From CAZNEZ01 sp964572475 (lineage in GTDB: Bacteria > Bacillota > Clostridia > Lachnospirales > Lachnospiraceae): 24,482 nucleotides of DNA. Below the pieces are notes generated by a model, which was given only the letters and a program-made list of their open reading frames with translations, had not been told where the DNA came from and made no database searches. The stretch covers positions 1-24,482 of the forward strand of contig CAZNEZ010000038.1 in the NCBI GenBank assembly GCA_964572475.1, given 5' to 3'. Made by a program: the position numbers and the translations under genes. Each line of letters opens with the position of its first letter. The first letter of the stretch is position 1. This document shows positions 8,135-15,558 of the stretch, piece by piece.

Positions 8135-8815
8135 TTATTTGCCCATGCTAGCTTTTAATGCTGCAAGTTCATCATCTACTGCTGCTGTTTCAACTGTATC
8201 ATATTTTGCTGCAAGATTATCAATATCTGCATCTGCTGAAGATGCGTTAAGTTCTGACATTGCATTAGCCTCATCAAGCATCTTATCTGCTTTAGCTTCC
8301 ATTCTTGCAAATGCTGACATATCATTCTGAGTACCAGCAACACTTGAACCAATCTTGTTAATCTTCTCCTGAGTTTTGGCAACTGCAACTTTAGCCTTAA
8401 TTGCGTCTTTACGTGAGTTAAGATCATTAATATCATTAACAAGCTTATCATGCATCTGTCTCATCTTAGCTGCATTAGCTGCTGCAAGGTCATATGCCTG
8501 CTGTAATGCTGTTTGTTTATCCACTAATTGTTTCTTCTTCATTAAGAACTGACGAGCATCCTCATCATTTCCCTTTGTTACTGCTGCTTCTGCATACTTC
8601 TGATATTTATTAATCTCAGCATTACACTCATCAAGAACTCTTTTGCTTCTGGTCTCTTCAGCCATAATAGCTGCTGTCTCTGCTTTAACATTGCCAAGGT
8701 CACTCTCTAAGTTTCTAAGATACTGGTCTATCATCTTAGATGGATCTTCACACTTGTCTAATAATGCGTTAATGTTTGATGACATAATGTCCTTAAATCT
8801 TGTAATAATTCCCAT
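8135..8815 (-). CDS. pspA: PspA/IM30 family envelope-stress protein
   Basis: A 226-residue PspA/Vipp1-type protein that assembles on the inner face of damaged membranes (ESCRT-III-like fold). The N-terminal MGIITRFKDIMSSNINALLD is the amphipathic first helix. The rest is almost entirely long alpha-helical coiled coil, with the conserved DPSKMIDQYLRNLE near residues 24-37. Length fits the family (about 220-230). AGGAGG precedes the ATG by about six bases. A strong promoter is at 8897-8925 and a hairpin in the leader at 8862-8885. It heads an operon with the SPFH/zinc-ribbon gene and pcrA. Orthology to B. subtilis ydjF or liaH cannot be settled from sequence alone; the neighbour favours ydjF. 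Confidence 0.92.
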   Translation of the reverse strand: MGIITRFKDIMSSNINALLDKCEDPSKMIDQYLRNLESDLGNVKAETAAIMAEETRSKRVLDECNAEINKYQKYAEAAVTKGNDEDARQFLMKKKQLVDKQTALQQAYDLAAANAAKMRQMHDKLVNDINDLNSRKDAIKAKVAVAKTQEKINKIGSSVAGTQNDMSAFARMEAKADKMLDEANAMSELNASSADADIDNLAAKYDTVETAAVDDELAALKASMGK

Positions 8816-8861
8816 TTGAAATTCCTCCTAAAATACTCTTATTTTGTTGTTAATATGTTTT

Positions 8862-8885
8862 CAGGCTACATTATTATGAAGCCTG
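8862..8885 (-). other. Hairpin in the pspA leader
   Basis: CAGGCT (8862-8867) and AGCCTG (8880-8885) pair, and CAT/ATG inside extend the stem across an A-A mismatch to a TATT loop. It lies just inside the predicted pspA transcript, about 45 bases before the start codon. It has no T-run, so it is more likely an mRNA-stability element than a terminator. Confidence 0.45.
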
Positions 8886-8896
8886 CTTTATCCGTT

Positions 8897-8925
8897 ATTA
8901 TACTATAACGCCTTGTAAATGTCAC
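8897..8925 (-). promoter_or_regulatory. Promoter of the pspA operon
   Basis: On the minus strand GTGACA (8925-8920), a 17-base spacer and a perfect TATAAT (8902-8897) lie about 82 bases before pspA. Two copies of CCACTAA (plus strand, 8925-8931 and 8935-8941) abut the -35 with a 10-base offset and could bind an activator or repressor. Confidence 0.65.
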
Positions 8926-8959
8926 CACTAAATGCCACTAATTATTTTTTTCAAAATGC

Positions 8960-8988
8960 TTGTCATATAGTTTTAAATACTATATACT
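8960..8988 (+). promoter_or_regulatory. Promoter of the DUF1836-like gene
   Basis: TTGTCA (8960-8965), a 17-base spacer and TATACT (8983-8988) stand back to back with the pspA promoter. Predicted transcription from near 8995 leaves a leader of roughly 145 bases before the start codon. The 8816-9139 gap thus holds two divergent promoters, the pspA leader and this long leader. Confidence 0.55.
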
Positions 8989-9139
8989 ATGATATATATA
9001 TTCTATTTATACTTTTTGCAAATATGTATGGAAAAGTCCTACTACTTGACTATACTTAGAAAATTGTTTTGCGATTGTTGATGAATTAGTTAGTGTTACC
9101 GCACATTTTCCTATTATGTAGAAAGAGAAGGAGATTTTG

Positions 9140-9856
9140 ATGTCTGAAGATATGATTAAATTGTTAGATTCAATAATAGATAATATGGATTTGATTCATA
9201 CAGATGAGATACCTGGAATTGATTTGTATATGGATCAGGTAACTACATTTATGGATGAGCATCTTAAACACTCAAAGAGATATGATGCAGATAAAATCCT
9301 TACCAAGACTATGATTAATAATTATGCTAAGAATGAATTGCTTCCTTCTCCTGAGAAAAAGAAATATACTAAAGAGCATGTTATTCTTTTAACTTTTATA
9401 TACTATTTTAAAAATATTTTATCAATTAATGATACTAAAAAGTTATTAGCACCTATTACTGAGCAGTTTTTTCAGTCTTCAAAGACACCACGTCTTGAAG
9501 ATATCTACAATGAGATTTGCAGTAATGAAAAAGATTTAGTTAATGGTATTCATGAAGATATTCTTAAAAGAATTAATAAATCAGAATCATCATTTGCAGG
9601 ATTTGCAGAAGACGAACGTGATTTCTTAAAGCTATTTTCTCTTGTTTGCTCCCTAAGTTTTGATGTATATGTTAAAAAACAAATGATTGAAAGCATTATT
9701 GATACCCTGCAGACTCCTGTAAGCCATGAAGAACGTGAAAAAGAGGCCAAAAGAATCAAGGAAGAACGCGAAAAAGAAGCTAAGAGAATAAAAGAAGAAA
9801 GAGAACGCCGTGATAAGGCTAAAGCCAAATCACAAGCGTCCTCTAAGAATAAGTAA
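9140..9856 (+). CDS. DUF1836-like protein with ER/K helical tail
   Basis: A 238-residue protein. The stretch from about residue 55 to 100, including TMINNYAKNELLPSP and the following hydrophobic helix, resembles the DUF1836 family, which looks like a winged or MerR-like helix-turn-helix DNA-binding domain. The C-terminal 42 residues contain EEREKEAKRIK twice in tandem and then EERERRDKAK. This pattern of alternating Glu and Arg/Lys forms stable single alpha-helices. AGAAGGAG lies six bases before the ATG at 9140; an in-frame TTG three bases earlier is unlikely. It is divergent from pspA and shares its control region, so it could regulate that operon, but this is inference. Confidence in the family is fair, and no function is established. 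Confidence 0.75.
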   Translation: MSEDMIKLLDSIIDNMDLIHTDEIPGIDLYMDQVTTFMDEHLKHSKRYDADKILTKTMINNYAKNELLPSPEKKKYTKEHVILLTFIYYFKNILSINDTKKLLAPITEQFFQSSKTPRLEDIYNEICSNEKDLVNGIHEDILKRINKSESSFAGFAEDERDFLKLFSLVCSLSFDVYVKKQMIESIIDTLQTPVSHEEREKEAKRIKEEREKEAKRIKEERERRDKAKAKSQASSKNK

Positions 9857-9878
9857 AGTCTCAAAATTAATGAACAGG

Positions 9879-10163
9879 TTATTCTACTCTTTCAAATACC
9901 ATGTCATATCCGTCGTTTCCATAATTAAGCGAACGGTTTACACGGCTAATGGTAGCAGTAGATGCTCCTGTTTTTTCTGCTATTTCGAGATAAGTTTTCT
10001 TCTCTCGTAGCATCTTTGCGACTTCATATCTCTGTGAAAATGATAACAGTTCATTAACTGTGCACACATCTTCAAAAAATTTGTAACATTCTTCTTTGTC
10101 ATTCAGTGTCAGTATTGCATCAAAAAGATGATCAACTGCTTCTGTTCTAATTTTTTTGGTCAT
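9879..10163 (-). CDS. yerC: YerC/YecD family TrpR-like DNA-binding protein
   Basis: A 94-residue all-helical protein of the TrpR/YerC family. Residues about 55-80 form the helix-turn-helix, with TYLEIAEKTGASTATISRVNRSL as the recognition region, close to that of TrpR. Ligand and target are not known. In B. subtilis yerC lies a few genes from pcrA, and here pcrA is also within 3 kb, which suggests old linkage. The ATG at 10163 is preceded by AAAGGGGA about nine bases upstream. A candidate promoter is at 10233-10261. The gene converges with the DUF1836-like gene, 22 bases between them, with no visible terminator hairpin. Confidence 0.88.
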   Translation of the reverse strand: MTKKIRTEAVDHLFDAILTLNDKEECYKFFEDVCTVNELLSFSQRYEVAKMLREKKTYLEIAEKTGASTATISRVNRSLNYGNDGYDMVFERVE

Positions 10164-10232
10164 AATAAAAGTTCCCCTTTACGAATTTCATTGATAGGGA
10201 TAAATCAATATTTATTCCAGAACTACATTTAC

Positions 10233-10261
10233 ATTTTAGCATATTAAAGTGATATAGTCTA
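10233..10261 (-). promoter_or_regulatory. Candidate promoter of yerC
   Basis: On the minus strand TAGACT (10261-10256), 17 bases and TAAAAT (10238-10233) lie about 70 bases before the yerC start. The match is moderate. Confidence 0.4.
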
Positions 10262-10264
10262 TAT

Positions 10265-10990
10265 TTATTTAATAAATTTATATTTATTTATATAATTTTT
10301 AAGTTCTTCTGGTTTATAGTTAAGTACTAATTCCATTGGAAATCCGACTTCTTCCATAACTTTCTGCGCATATTGATGATTACCAACCTTTGTAACAAAA
10401 TGTGCATCACTTCCTATTACTACAGGGGTTTCAAACTTCATACACCATTTTAGCATTTCAATATCATTCTCTCTGGTATTGATTCTAAAGCCACCAGGTG
10501 TTAATGAACTATTATTAACTTCTAATAGTGTTTTTGTTCTATTAGCTGCGCTTACCACTTTTTCAAAGTCAACAGGATATCTGCCATCATCTGGATGTCC
10601 CAATATATTAATCAATGAATTTTCACAACATCTAACTAGTGCATTTGTATTTTCTTCCCTTGTACCAGGCTCAATACATGGTGCGTGAAAGCTTGCTATT
10701 GTAATATCCATCTCCTTCATCATCCATTCCTGCATATCAACATTACCTTCATAATCCATAATATTTAGTTCAGTTCCTAGTGCTAACTCTATTCCAAATA
10801 TCTCTCTATCCACTGTCTTAAGATTACTAAAGTAGAACTCCTGACAGGTACTTGGCATCTTCATGCTATGTTCTGTTATTCCAAGAAACGAAAGTCCAGC
10901 CTCCTTTGCTCCTTTTGCCATCTCCATTATTGTATTATATGCATGTCCGCTTGCTAACGTATGCGTATGTGTATCTGCTAAATATTTCAC
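10265..10990 (-). CDS. PHP-domain metal-dependent phosphatase/hydrolase (YcdX-like)
   Basis: A 241-residue PHP (polymerase and histidinol phosphatase) domain protein. The metal-binding set is visible in order: ADTHTHT (residues 5-11), ITEHS (38-42), a Glu in GTELNI, FHAP, LGHPDDGRYP, EVNNSS and a closing GSDAH. Such domains bind three metals and hydrolyse phosphate esters, as in E. coli YcdX; the substrate is unknown. The frame extends to an ATG at 11002, but GGAGG lies directly inside those codons, five bases before the GTG at 10990. No ribosome site precedes the upstream ATG, so GTG is the better start. It is divergent from the lipoprotein gene, with a TATAAT at 11017-11022 on this strand. 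Confidence 0.88.
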   Translation of the reverse strand: MKYLADTHTHTLASGHAYNTIMEMAKGAKEAGLSFLGITEHSMKMPSTCQEFYFSNLKTVDREIFGIELALGTELNIMDYEGNVDMQEWMMKEMDITIASFHAPCIEPGTREENTNALVRCCENSLINILGHPDDGRYPVDFEKVVSAANRTKTLLEVNNSSLTPGGFRINTRENDIEMLKWCMKFETPVVIGSDAHFVTKVGNHQYAQKVMEEVGFPMELVLNYKPEELKNYINKYKFIK

Positions 10991-11029
10991 TTTTGCCTCC
11001 ATTTTCTATAATCAGTATTATACTAGTTT

Positions 11030-11058
11030 ATCACATTTTTAATTGAATGCAATATAAT
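11030..11058 (+). promoter_or_regulatory. Candidate promoter of the substrate-binding lipoprotein
   Basis: ATCACA (11030-11035), 17 bases and a perfect TATAAT (11053-11058) lie just before GGAGG. The -35 is weak. A minus-strand TATAAT (11022-11017) for the divergent PHP gene lies 30 bases away. Confidence 0.35.
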
Positions 11059-11085
11059 GAATTATAATTGAATATGGAGGTTAAT

Positions 11086-12114
11086 GTGATTAAAAACATA
11101 TTTTCTAAAATCTCATGCAAAAGGATAGTGGCATTGTCACTCATTTGTCTAATGGTTCTTGCTTCTGTAACTGGATGCAAATCCAAAGATGATGACGATG
11201 AGCTTACAAAAGTAACGTTAAGCGAAGTTGCACACTCAATTTTCTATGAACCACAATACGTTGCGATTGAAAAAGGATACTTTAAAGAAGAGGGTATTGA
11301 TCTTACTCTTCAAAATGGAGCTGGAGCAGATAAGGTAATGACTGCTTTAATATCGGGAAATGCTGATATTGGTTTCATGGGTTCTGAGGCTTCAATATAT
11401 GTTTACAATGAAGGAAACGAAGATTATGCTGTTTCATTTGCACAGCTTACACAACGTGCAGGAAATTTTCTTGTTAGCAGAGCACAAACAGAAAACTTCA
11501 AATGGTCAGATTTAAAGGGTAAAACCATAATCGGTGGTAGAGCTGGTGGCATGCCAGAAATGGTATTTGAATTTATTCTCAAAAAAAATGGTATTGACCC
11601 TAAAAATGACGTTGAAATAATTCAAAACATAGACTTTGGTCTAACTGCAGCTGCATTTTCATCAGGTACAGGTGACTATACTGTTGAATTTGAACCATTT
11701 GCAACAAAACTTGAATTAGAGGAGCAGGGATTCGTTATAGCTTCTCTTGGTGAAAGTAGCGGATATGTCCCTTATACAGCATATTGTGCGCTTTCAAGTT
11801 ATATGTCTGAGCATGAAGATACTTTACAGAGTTTCACAAATGCTATTCAAAAGGGACTTGACTATGTAAATAACCATTCTGCTGAAGAAATTGCAAGTGT
11901 AATTAAACCTCAGTTTCCAGATACTGATATGGACCATCTTGAAACTATAGTTAAGCGATATAAAGACCAGGATACATGGAAAAACGATACTGTATTTGAG
12001 CAATCAAGCTTTGACCTTCTTCAGGATATTCTTGAAGATGCTGGTGTAATTCAGACAAGAGCGCCATATGACAAATTGGTTACTACAAAGTTTTCAATCG
12101 AATCAAGTAAATAG
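11086..12114 (+). CDS. ABC transporter substrate-binding lipoprotein, SsuA/NMT1-like
   Basis: A 342-residue lipoprotein. A basic start and a hydrophobic stretch (residues 14-28) end in SVTGC, with Cys31 as the likely lipidated residue, so it should be anchored on the outside of the membrane. The mature part begins with VTLSEVAHSIFYEPQYVAIEKGYFKEEGID, shown here by key words EPQYVA, KGYF and EEGI, the classic SsuA/ThiY/NMT1 entry pattern. It continues with SGNADIGFMGSEA and LKGKTIIGGRAGG. The family binds taurine, sulfonates, nitrate or pyrimidine precursors; the ligand cannot be told. No permease or ATPase gene flanks it. GGAGG lies five bases before the GTG at 11086; the in-frame TTG and ATG upstream lack a site. 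Confidence 0.85.
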   Translation: MIKNIFSKISCKRIVALSLICLMVLASVTGCKSKDDDDELTKVTLSEVAHSIFYEPQYVAIEKGYFKEEGIDLTLQNGAGADKVMTALISGNADIGFMGSEASIYVYNEGNEDYAVSFAQLTQRAGNFLVSRAQTENFKWSDLKGKTIIGGRAGGMPEMVFEFILKKNGIDPKNDVEIIQNIDFGLTAAAFSSGTGDYTVEFEPFATKLELEEQGFVIASLGESSGYVPYTAYCALSSYMSEHEDTLQSFTNAIQKGLDYVNNHSAEEIASVIKPQFPDTDMDHLETIVKRYKDQDTWKNDTVFEQSSFDLLQDILEDAGVIQTRAPYDKLVTTKFSIESSK

Positions 12115-12144
12115 TATACAATTATAAGATTTGTTAGGAATAAT

Positions 12145-12173
12145 TTGACTTTTTATTTAGTTCGTGATACTAT
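12145..12173 (+). promoter_or_regulatory. Promoter of the cold-shock gene, extended -10
   Basis: TTGACT (12145-12150), 17 bases and TACTAT (12168-12173) preceded by TGA, an extended -10. The predicted start is near 12180, giving a leader of about 47 bases. Confidence 0.6.
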
Positions 12174-12175
12174 GA

Positions 12176-12201
12176 GTTTAGTTACAGGTAGGTAGCTAAA
12201 C
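12176..12201 (+). other. Leader hairpin of the cold-shock gene
   Basis: GTTTAG (12176-12181) and CTAAAC (12196-12201) pair around a 14-base loop holding AGGTAGG. It lies at or near the 5' end of the predicted mRNA, just upstream of the true GGAGG. Cold-shock leaders are often thermo-responsive, but this one is short. Confidence 0.35.
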
Positions 12202-12226
12202 AAATATAGTTTTGGAGGTAACACAC

Positions 12227-12424
12227 ATGAAAGGTACAGTTAAATGGTTTAACAATACCAAAGGATACGGCTTTATTAGTGGAGAAGACGGAGTTGACGT
12301 TTTTGTTCATTTTTCAGCAATCGCATCTGACGGTTTTAAAACATTAGATGAGGGTACACCTGTTCAGTATGACGTAACAGATGGCGCTAAAGGACCTCAG
12401 GCAGTTAATGTAGTTAAAGCTTAA
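12227..12424 (+). CDS. csp: Cold-shock protein (CspA family)
   Basis: A 65-residue single cold-shock domain. This OB-fold binds single-stranded RNA and DNA and melts RNA structure. RNP1 is KGYGFI and RNP2 is VFVHFSAI, with the aromatic residues needed for nucleobase stacking in place. Length is normal for bacterial Csp. GGAGG (12214-12218) precedes the ATG at 12227 by eight bases; the frame can be read from a TTG at 12212 but that codon overlaps the ribosome site. The gene is a single-gene unit with promoter and terminator. The letter suffix (A, B, D and so on) cannot be assigned. Confidence 0.96.
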   Translation: MKGTVKWFNNTKGYGFISGEDGVDVFVHFSAIASDGFKTLDEGTPVQYDVTDGAKGPQAVNVVKA

Positions 12425-12458
12425 TTGGAATTGAAAGACACTTGCATTTTAGCAGTGT

Positions 12459-12492
12459 AAATGGTGTAACTCATCTGAGTTACACCATTTTT
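12459..12492 (+). terminator. Intrinsic terminator of the cold-shock gene
   Basis: AAATGGTGTAACTCA (12459-12473) and its exact complement (12476-12490) form a 15-pair stem followed by further Ts. The A-rich left side would also let it serve the minus strand, where hslO reads toward it. Confidence 0.9.
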
Positions 12493-12571
12493 AGTTAGAT
12501 ATATCAAGCATTTGAACAACTTTTAAGTTCTTTACTTTTATTTTCACTTGCACTTAGCTTCTTCGATTTTC

Positions 12572-12656
12572 CCTCTTCACTATAACCTATTACCTGCTCT
12601 TCTGACCTTTTACACTTTCCTCTTCACCATTACTTCTTCTCTGCTCTTCTGACCTT
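12572..12656. repeat. Imperfect 47-bp tandem duplication reaching the hslO stop
   Basis: CTCTTCAC occurs at 12573 and 12620, and CTGCTCTTCTGACCTT at 12594-12609 and 12641-12656, all offset by 47 bases. The second copy runs into the hslO stop codon (12655-12657). This looks like a local slippage duplication in the trailer. Confidence 0.65.
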
Positions 12657-13527
12657 AACTCTTTAGCATCTTTTTTAGTTCATCAACAGTAATCTTATAC
12701 GAATTTGCGCAGAACTGACAATTAACTTCTATATCTTCTCCCGCCTCTACCATCTCTTTGATATCATTCTTGTTGATACTTGCAATTGCTTTTGAAACTC
12801 TATCCTTGCTGCAATCACAATGATACTGTGTAGAAACTTTGTCAAGAATTTCCAGTTTCATATCTCCTAAAATATATTCCAAAATATTCTCTGGTGTCAT
12901 TCCTTGTTCAAGCATATCTGTAATAGACTTTATCTCACCAATTTTCTTTTCTAGTTCACTTATTACGCTCTCTTCTGTAAATGGCATAAGTTGAATGATG
13001 AATCCTCCAGCTTGTCTTACCGTATTATTCTTATTCATTAAAACTCCAAGTGCTACAGAAGTTGGAACTTGTTCACTTGTTGCAAAATAGTATGTAAGAT
13101 CCTCAGCGATTTCACCTGTTACAAGAGCAGTCTGACCTACATAAGGCTCTTTTAAACCCATATCTTTTATCACATTAAGAGTTCCATAGCCTATAGCACC
13201 ACCAACATCTAATTTGCCTAGATAATTAGGCTCGTTAATATACTGTGGATTAAAAACATACCCTTTAACATTTGCTTTAGAGTCAGCTGTAACCATAAGA
13301 CCTTTCATAGGTCCATCTCCATTAACCCTTATAGTAAGAAGATCCTTTTCACCTTTCATCATAATTCCCATCATACCTGCGCCTGTAAGAAGCCTTCCAA
13401 GAGCGGCCGTTGCTACAGGGCTTGTATTATGATATGATCTTGCTTCCTCTACCAATTCCCTTGTTGTTGCTGCAAATGCTCTGATTTGTCCATTTGCAGC
13501 TGTTGCTCTAACTATATAATCTTTCAA
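12655..13527 (-). CDS. hslO: Hsp33 redox-regulated chaperone
   Basis: Hsp33 is a cytoplasmic holdase that is activated when oxidation releases zinc from its C-terminal Cys centre. The 290-residue protein has the N-terminal Hsp33 domain (YIVRATAANGQIRAFAATT at residues 4-22) and the zinc set Cys237, Cys239, Cys270 and Cys273 in the CxC-x30-CxxC arrangement. The start is TTG at 13527, seven bases after GGAGG; there is no nearby ATG in frame, so this start is well supported. It follows a SAM methyltransferase gene by 33 bases on the same strand and is probably cotranscribed with it. The 3' end lies in a short tandem duplication. Confidence 0.97.
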   Translation of the reverse strand: MKDYIVRATAANGQIRAFAATTRELVEEARSYHNTSPVATAALGRLLTGAGMMGIMMKGEKDLLTIRVNGDGPMKGLMVTADSKANVKGYVFNPQYINEPNYLGKLDVGGAIGYGTLNVIKDMGLKEPYVGQTALVTGEIAEDLTYYFATSEQVPTSVALGVLMNKNNTVRQAGGFIIQLMPFTEESVISELEKKIGEIKSITDMLEQGMTPENILEYILGDMKLEILDKVSTQYHCDCSKDRVSKAIASINKNDIKEMVEAGEDIEVNCQFCANSYKITVDELKKMLKS

Positions 13528-13560
13528 AATTTGCCTCCATTCAAAAATATATTTTAAAAT

Positions 13561-14316
13561 TTATTTACCATTTTCTCTAGCTATAATGTATATTCTTTCC
13601 TCGTCCGTAATTTCGTTGATACTATCATGTGTAAATGCCTTATATGCTATAATAAACTCCATTCCTGATTTTACAAGACATTCTTTTATCTCTTCTATAG
13701 AATAAATCTTTTGAAAATGAGTCTCAACATATCTGGAATATCTATCATCTTCACCTTTTTCATATATTGTCAACTCATACTCGTTCACACCTTCTTCTTC
13801 ATAAAAGGTATTCTCCCATATAAAGCTTCCTTCTTCTCTATTCTCTGCAATTATTCCATCACCAAGGGTATTAAATTTATTGTATGTTGTCATATCAAAA
13901 ATAAATATTCCTTTAGGATCCAGATAATTATTAACCAATTTGAATACCTGCGTAAGTTCATCCTTACTCATAATGTAGTTCATAGAATCACAGATAGATA
14001 TCACTGCTGCAACTGTTCCATAAAGTTCAAATTCACGCATATCCTGATTCAAATACAGAATATTATTATTGTGTTCGTATTTCTTATCTAATGCCATATT
14101 TAGCATCTCATCAGAGTTATCAATACCAATCATGTCATATCCTGCAGTTGATAATATCTCAGTAATATTACCTGTTCCACAACCTAAATCTAACACTAAC
14201 CCCCCTGTAATATTGTATTCTTTAAGAAGTCCAATCAGATAAATCCCCCACTCATCATAGGGTATATTATCCATAAATTTATCATATACTCCTGCAAATC
14301 CAGTGTATGCCTCCAT
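13561..14316 (-). CDS. Class I SAM-dependent methyltransferase, substrate unknown
   Basis: A 251-residue Rossmann-fold methyltransferase. The SAM-binding motif VLDLGCGTG is at about residues 41-49, followed by the acidic loop GIDNSDEML and the NQDMREF motif. The N-terminal FAGVYDKFMD is typical of the YqeM/Methyltransf_25 group of small-molecule methyltransferases. The C-terminal half has a beta-rich insert (WENTFYEEEG to ETHFQKIYS) likely to shape the substrate pocket. AAGGAG precedes the ATG by about six bases. hslO begins 33 bases downstream. The substrate cannot be inferred; protein, lipid and metabolite targets remain open. Confidence 0.83.
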   Translation of the reverse strand: MEAYTGFAGVYDKFMDNIPYDEWGIYLIGLLKEYNITGGLVLDLGCGTGNITEILSTAGYDMIGIDNSDEMLNMALDKKYEHNNNILYLNQDMREFELYGTVAAVISICDSMNYIMSKDELTQVFKLVNNYLDPKGIFIFDMTTYNKFNTLGDGIIAENREEGSFIWENTFYEEEGVNEYELTIYEKGEDDRYSRYVETHFQKIYSIEEIKECLVKSGMEFIIAYKAFTHDSINEITDEERIYIIARENGK

Positions 14317-14394
14317 ATCTGCTCCTTTTTATCAGCTCTTGTTTAGTGATTTATATTCATATAAGTTTATCAATTTTTTTACTTAAAAGCAAGC

Positions 14395-14423
14395 TTGATT
14401 ATTATGTATGATTCGCTTATACT
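14395..14423 (+). promoter_or_regulatory. Promoter of the 331-residue membrane protein gene
   Basis: TTGATT (14395-14400), 17 bases and TATACT (14418-14423) lie about 60 bases before the start codon at 14485. Confidence 0.55.
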
Positions 14424-14484
14424 TTAATATAGTATTTTTACATTATAATTGTACCTTGATTATACCTAGAAACGGAGAACACAG

Positions 14485-15480
14485 ATGACACTTAATGTTA
14501 AAAAACATATTCGGATTTTTTGCCTAAAGCATGTGCTAATTCCTATTATTCCGCTAATATTTTCTATTCTTCTTTTAGAATGGATTCCATTTTCCAATAT
14601 ATTTTTACCATATCACATAGATTCTCCTGCAGATGCTCAGGAAGCCTATGATAATGGTTATTATTATGTGGAATTTAACCTCGATAGAGCATTGTATACT
14701 GGTTATGATACTATGAAAGGTAATAGCCCCGCAACCTCATATTATTATGATCTTGATAAAAACTATTGTACTTTTTTACAATTTGACTTTGAAAATACCA
14801 ACGAACGTTCTGCAAGCCTTATTAATTACACCATAACTGCGAAACTTGTACACGGAGATGCTATATATGATCAGATGATTGAACAGTTTGCCAGTGATAT
14901 AGGGTGGACAGGTTCAGGTCTTAATAAGATTTCAAGCCCTATTATAATAAGTGAAAGTGAATATCATCTTTTACGCTATGTTATATTTTTTCTAATTACT
15001 ATAACCATTTTAATTGTTAGTTTACTTTCAATTCTAAGTAATATTTTATATATTATTATACCAAAATGGCATCCAGCCATAATAAAGCTCCGCAAATTCG
15101 GCAAGATTACTATTAATGATATAGATAATGAATTGAATGACAGTCTGATTTTAGATGCAGGACATATGCATATCACTAAACATTATTTTGTTGATTTGGG
15201 TAGAATGGAAATTAGTATCATTCCTTTAGATAGAATTATATGGTCATATTCACATAATCATTGGAACAACTTTTTGCATATGCATTTTAAGCTAGTATAC
15301 ACGTTAACCAATATTACTGATAATAACATGAAATTTACCTCTATATGGAAAAATAGAACTGATACAAAAGCAATTATAGAGTATCTGCATGCATATAATG
15401 AGAATATTCTTATAGGTCATACTCCAGAAAACAAAAAATTATATAAAGAAATCCGAAAGTCAAAAAAATCTTCTTATTAG
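14485..15480 (+). CDS. Unknown two-helix membrane protein
   Basis: I do not recognise a named family. The 331-residue protein has one transmembrane segment at about residues 16-35 and a second at about 163-192. The segment between them is rich in Tyr, Asp and Asn and is probably extracellular. The region after 195 is cytoplasmic if the basic N-terminus is inside. That C-terminal part, with strands such as HYFVDLGRMEISIIPLDRIIWSY, could be a small PH-like domain; this is a guess from strand pattern. CGGAG lies six bases before the ATG. The gene has its own promoter and ends at a strong hairpin shared with a convergent gene. Confidence 0.72.
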   Translation: MTLNVKKHIRIFCLKHVLIPIIPLIFSILLLEWIPFSNIFLPYHIDSPADAQEAYDNGYYYVEFNLDRALYTGYDTMKGNSPATSYYYDLDKNYCTFLQFDFENTNERSASLINYTITAKLVHGDAIYDQMIEQFASDIGWTGSGLNKISSPIIISESEYHLLRYVIFFLITITILIVSLLSILSNILYIIIPKWHPAIIKLRKFGKITINDIDNELNDSLILDAGHMHITKHYFVDLGRMEISIIPLDRIIWSYSHNHWNNFLHMHFKLVYTLTNITDNNMKFTSIWKNRTDTKAIIEYLHAYNENILIGHTPENKKLYKEIRKSKKSSY

Positions 15481-15490
15481 AGGAAGTTCC

Positions 15491-15558
15491 TATTATATAA
15501 CAAATACCCAGTAGTATCACTACATTATGTGATATACTGGGTATTTGCTATATAATAA
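15491..15558. terminator. Very long hairpin between convergent genes
   Basis: The arms 15491-15520 and 15529-15558 pair almost throughout: AAATACCCAGTA with TACTGGGTATTT, TATCAC with GTGATA, and TATTATATAAC with GCTATATAATA with few mismatches. The loop is eight bases. It probably terminates both converging transcripts, although a pure T-run is absent. Confidence 0.7.
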
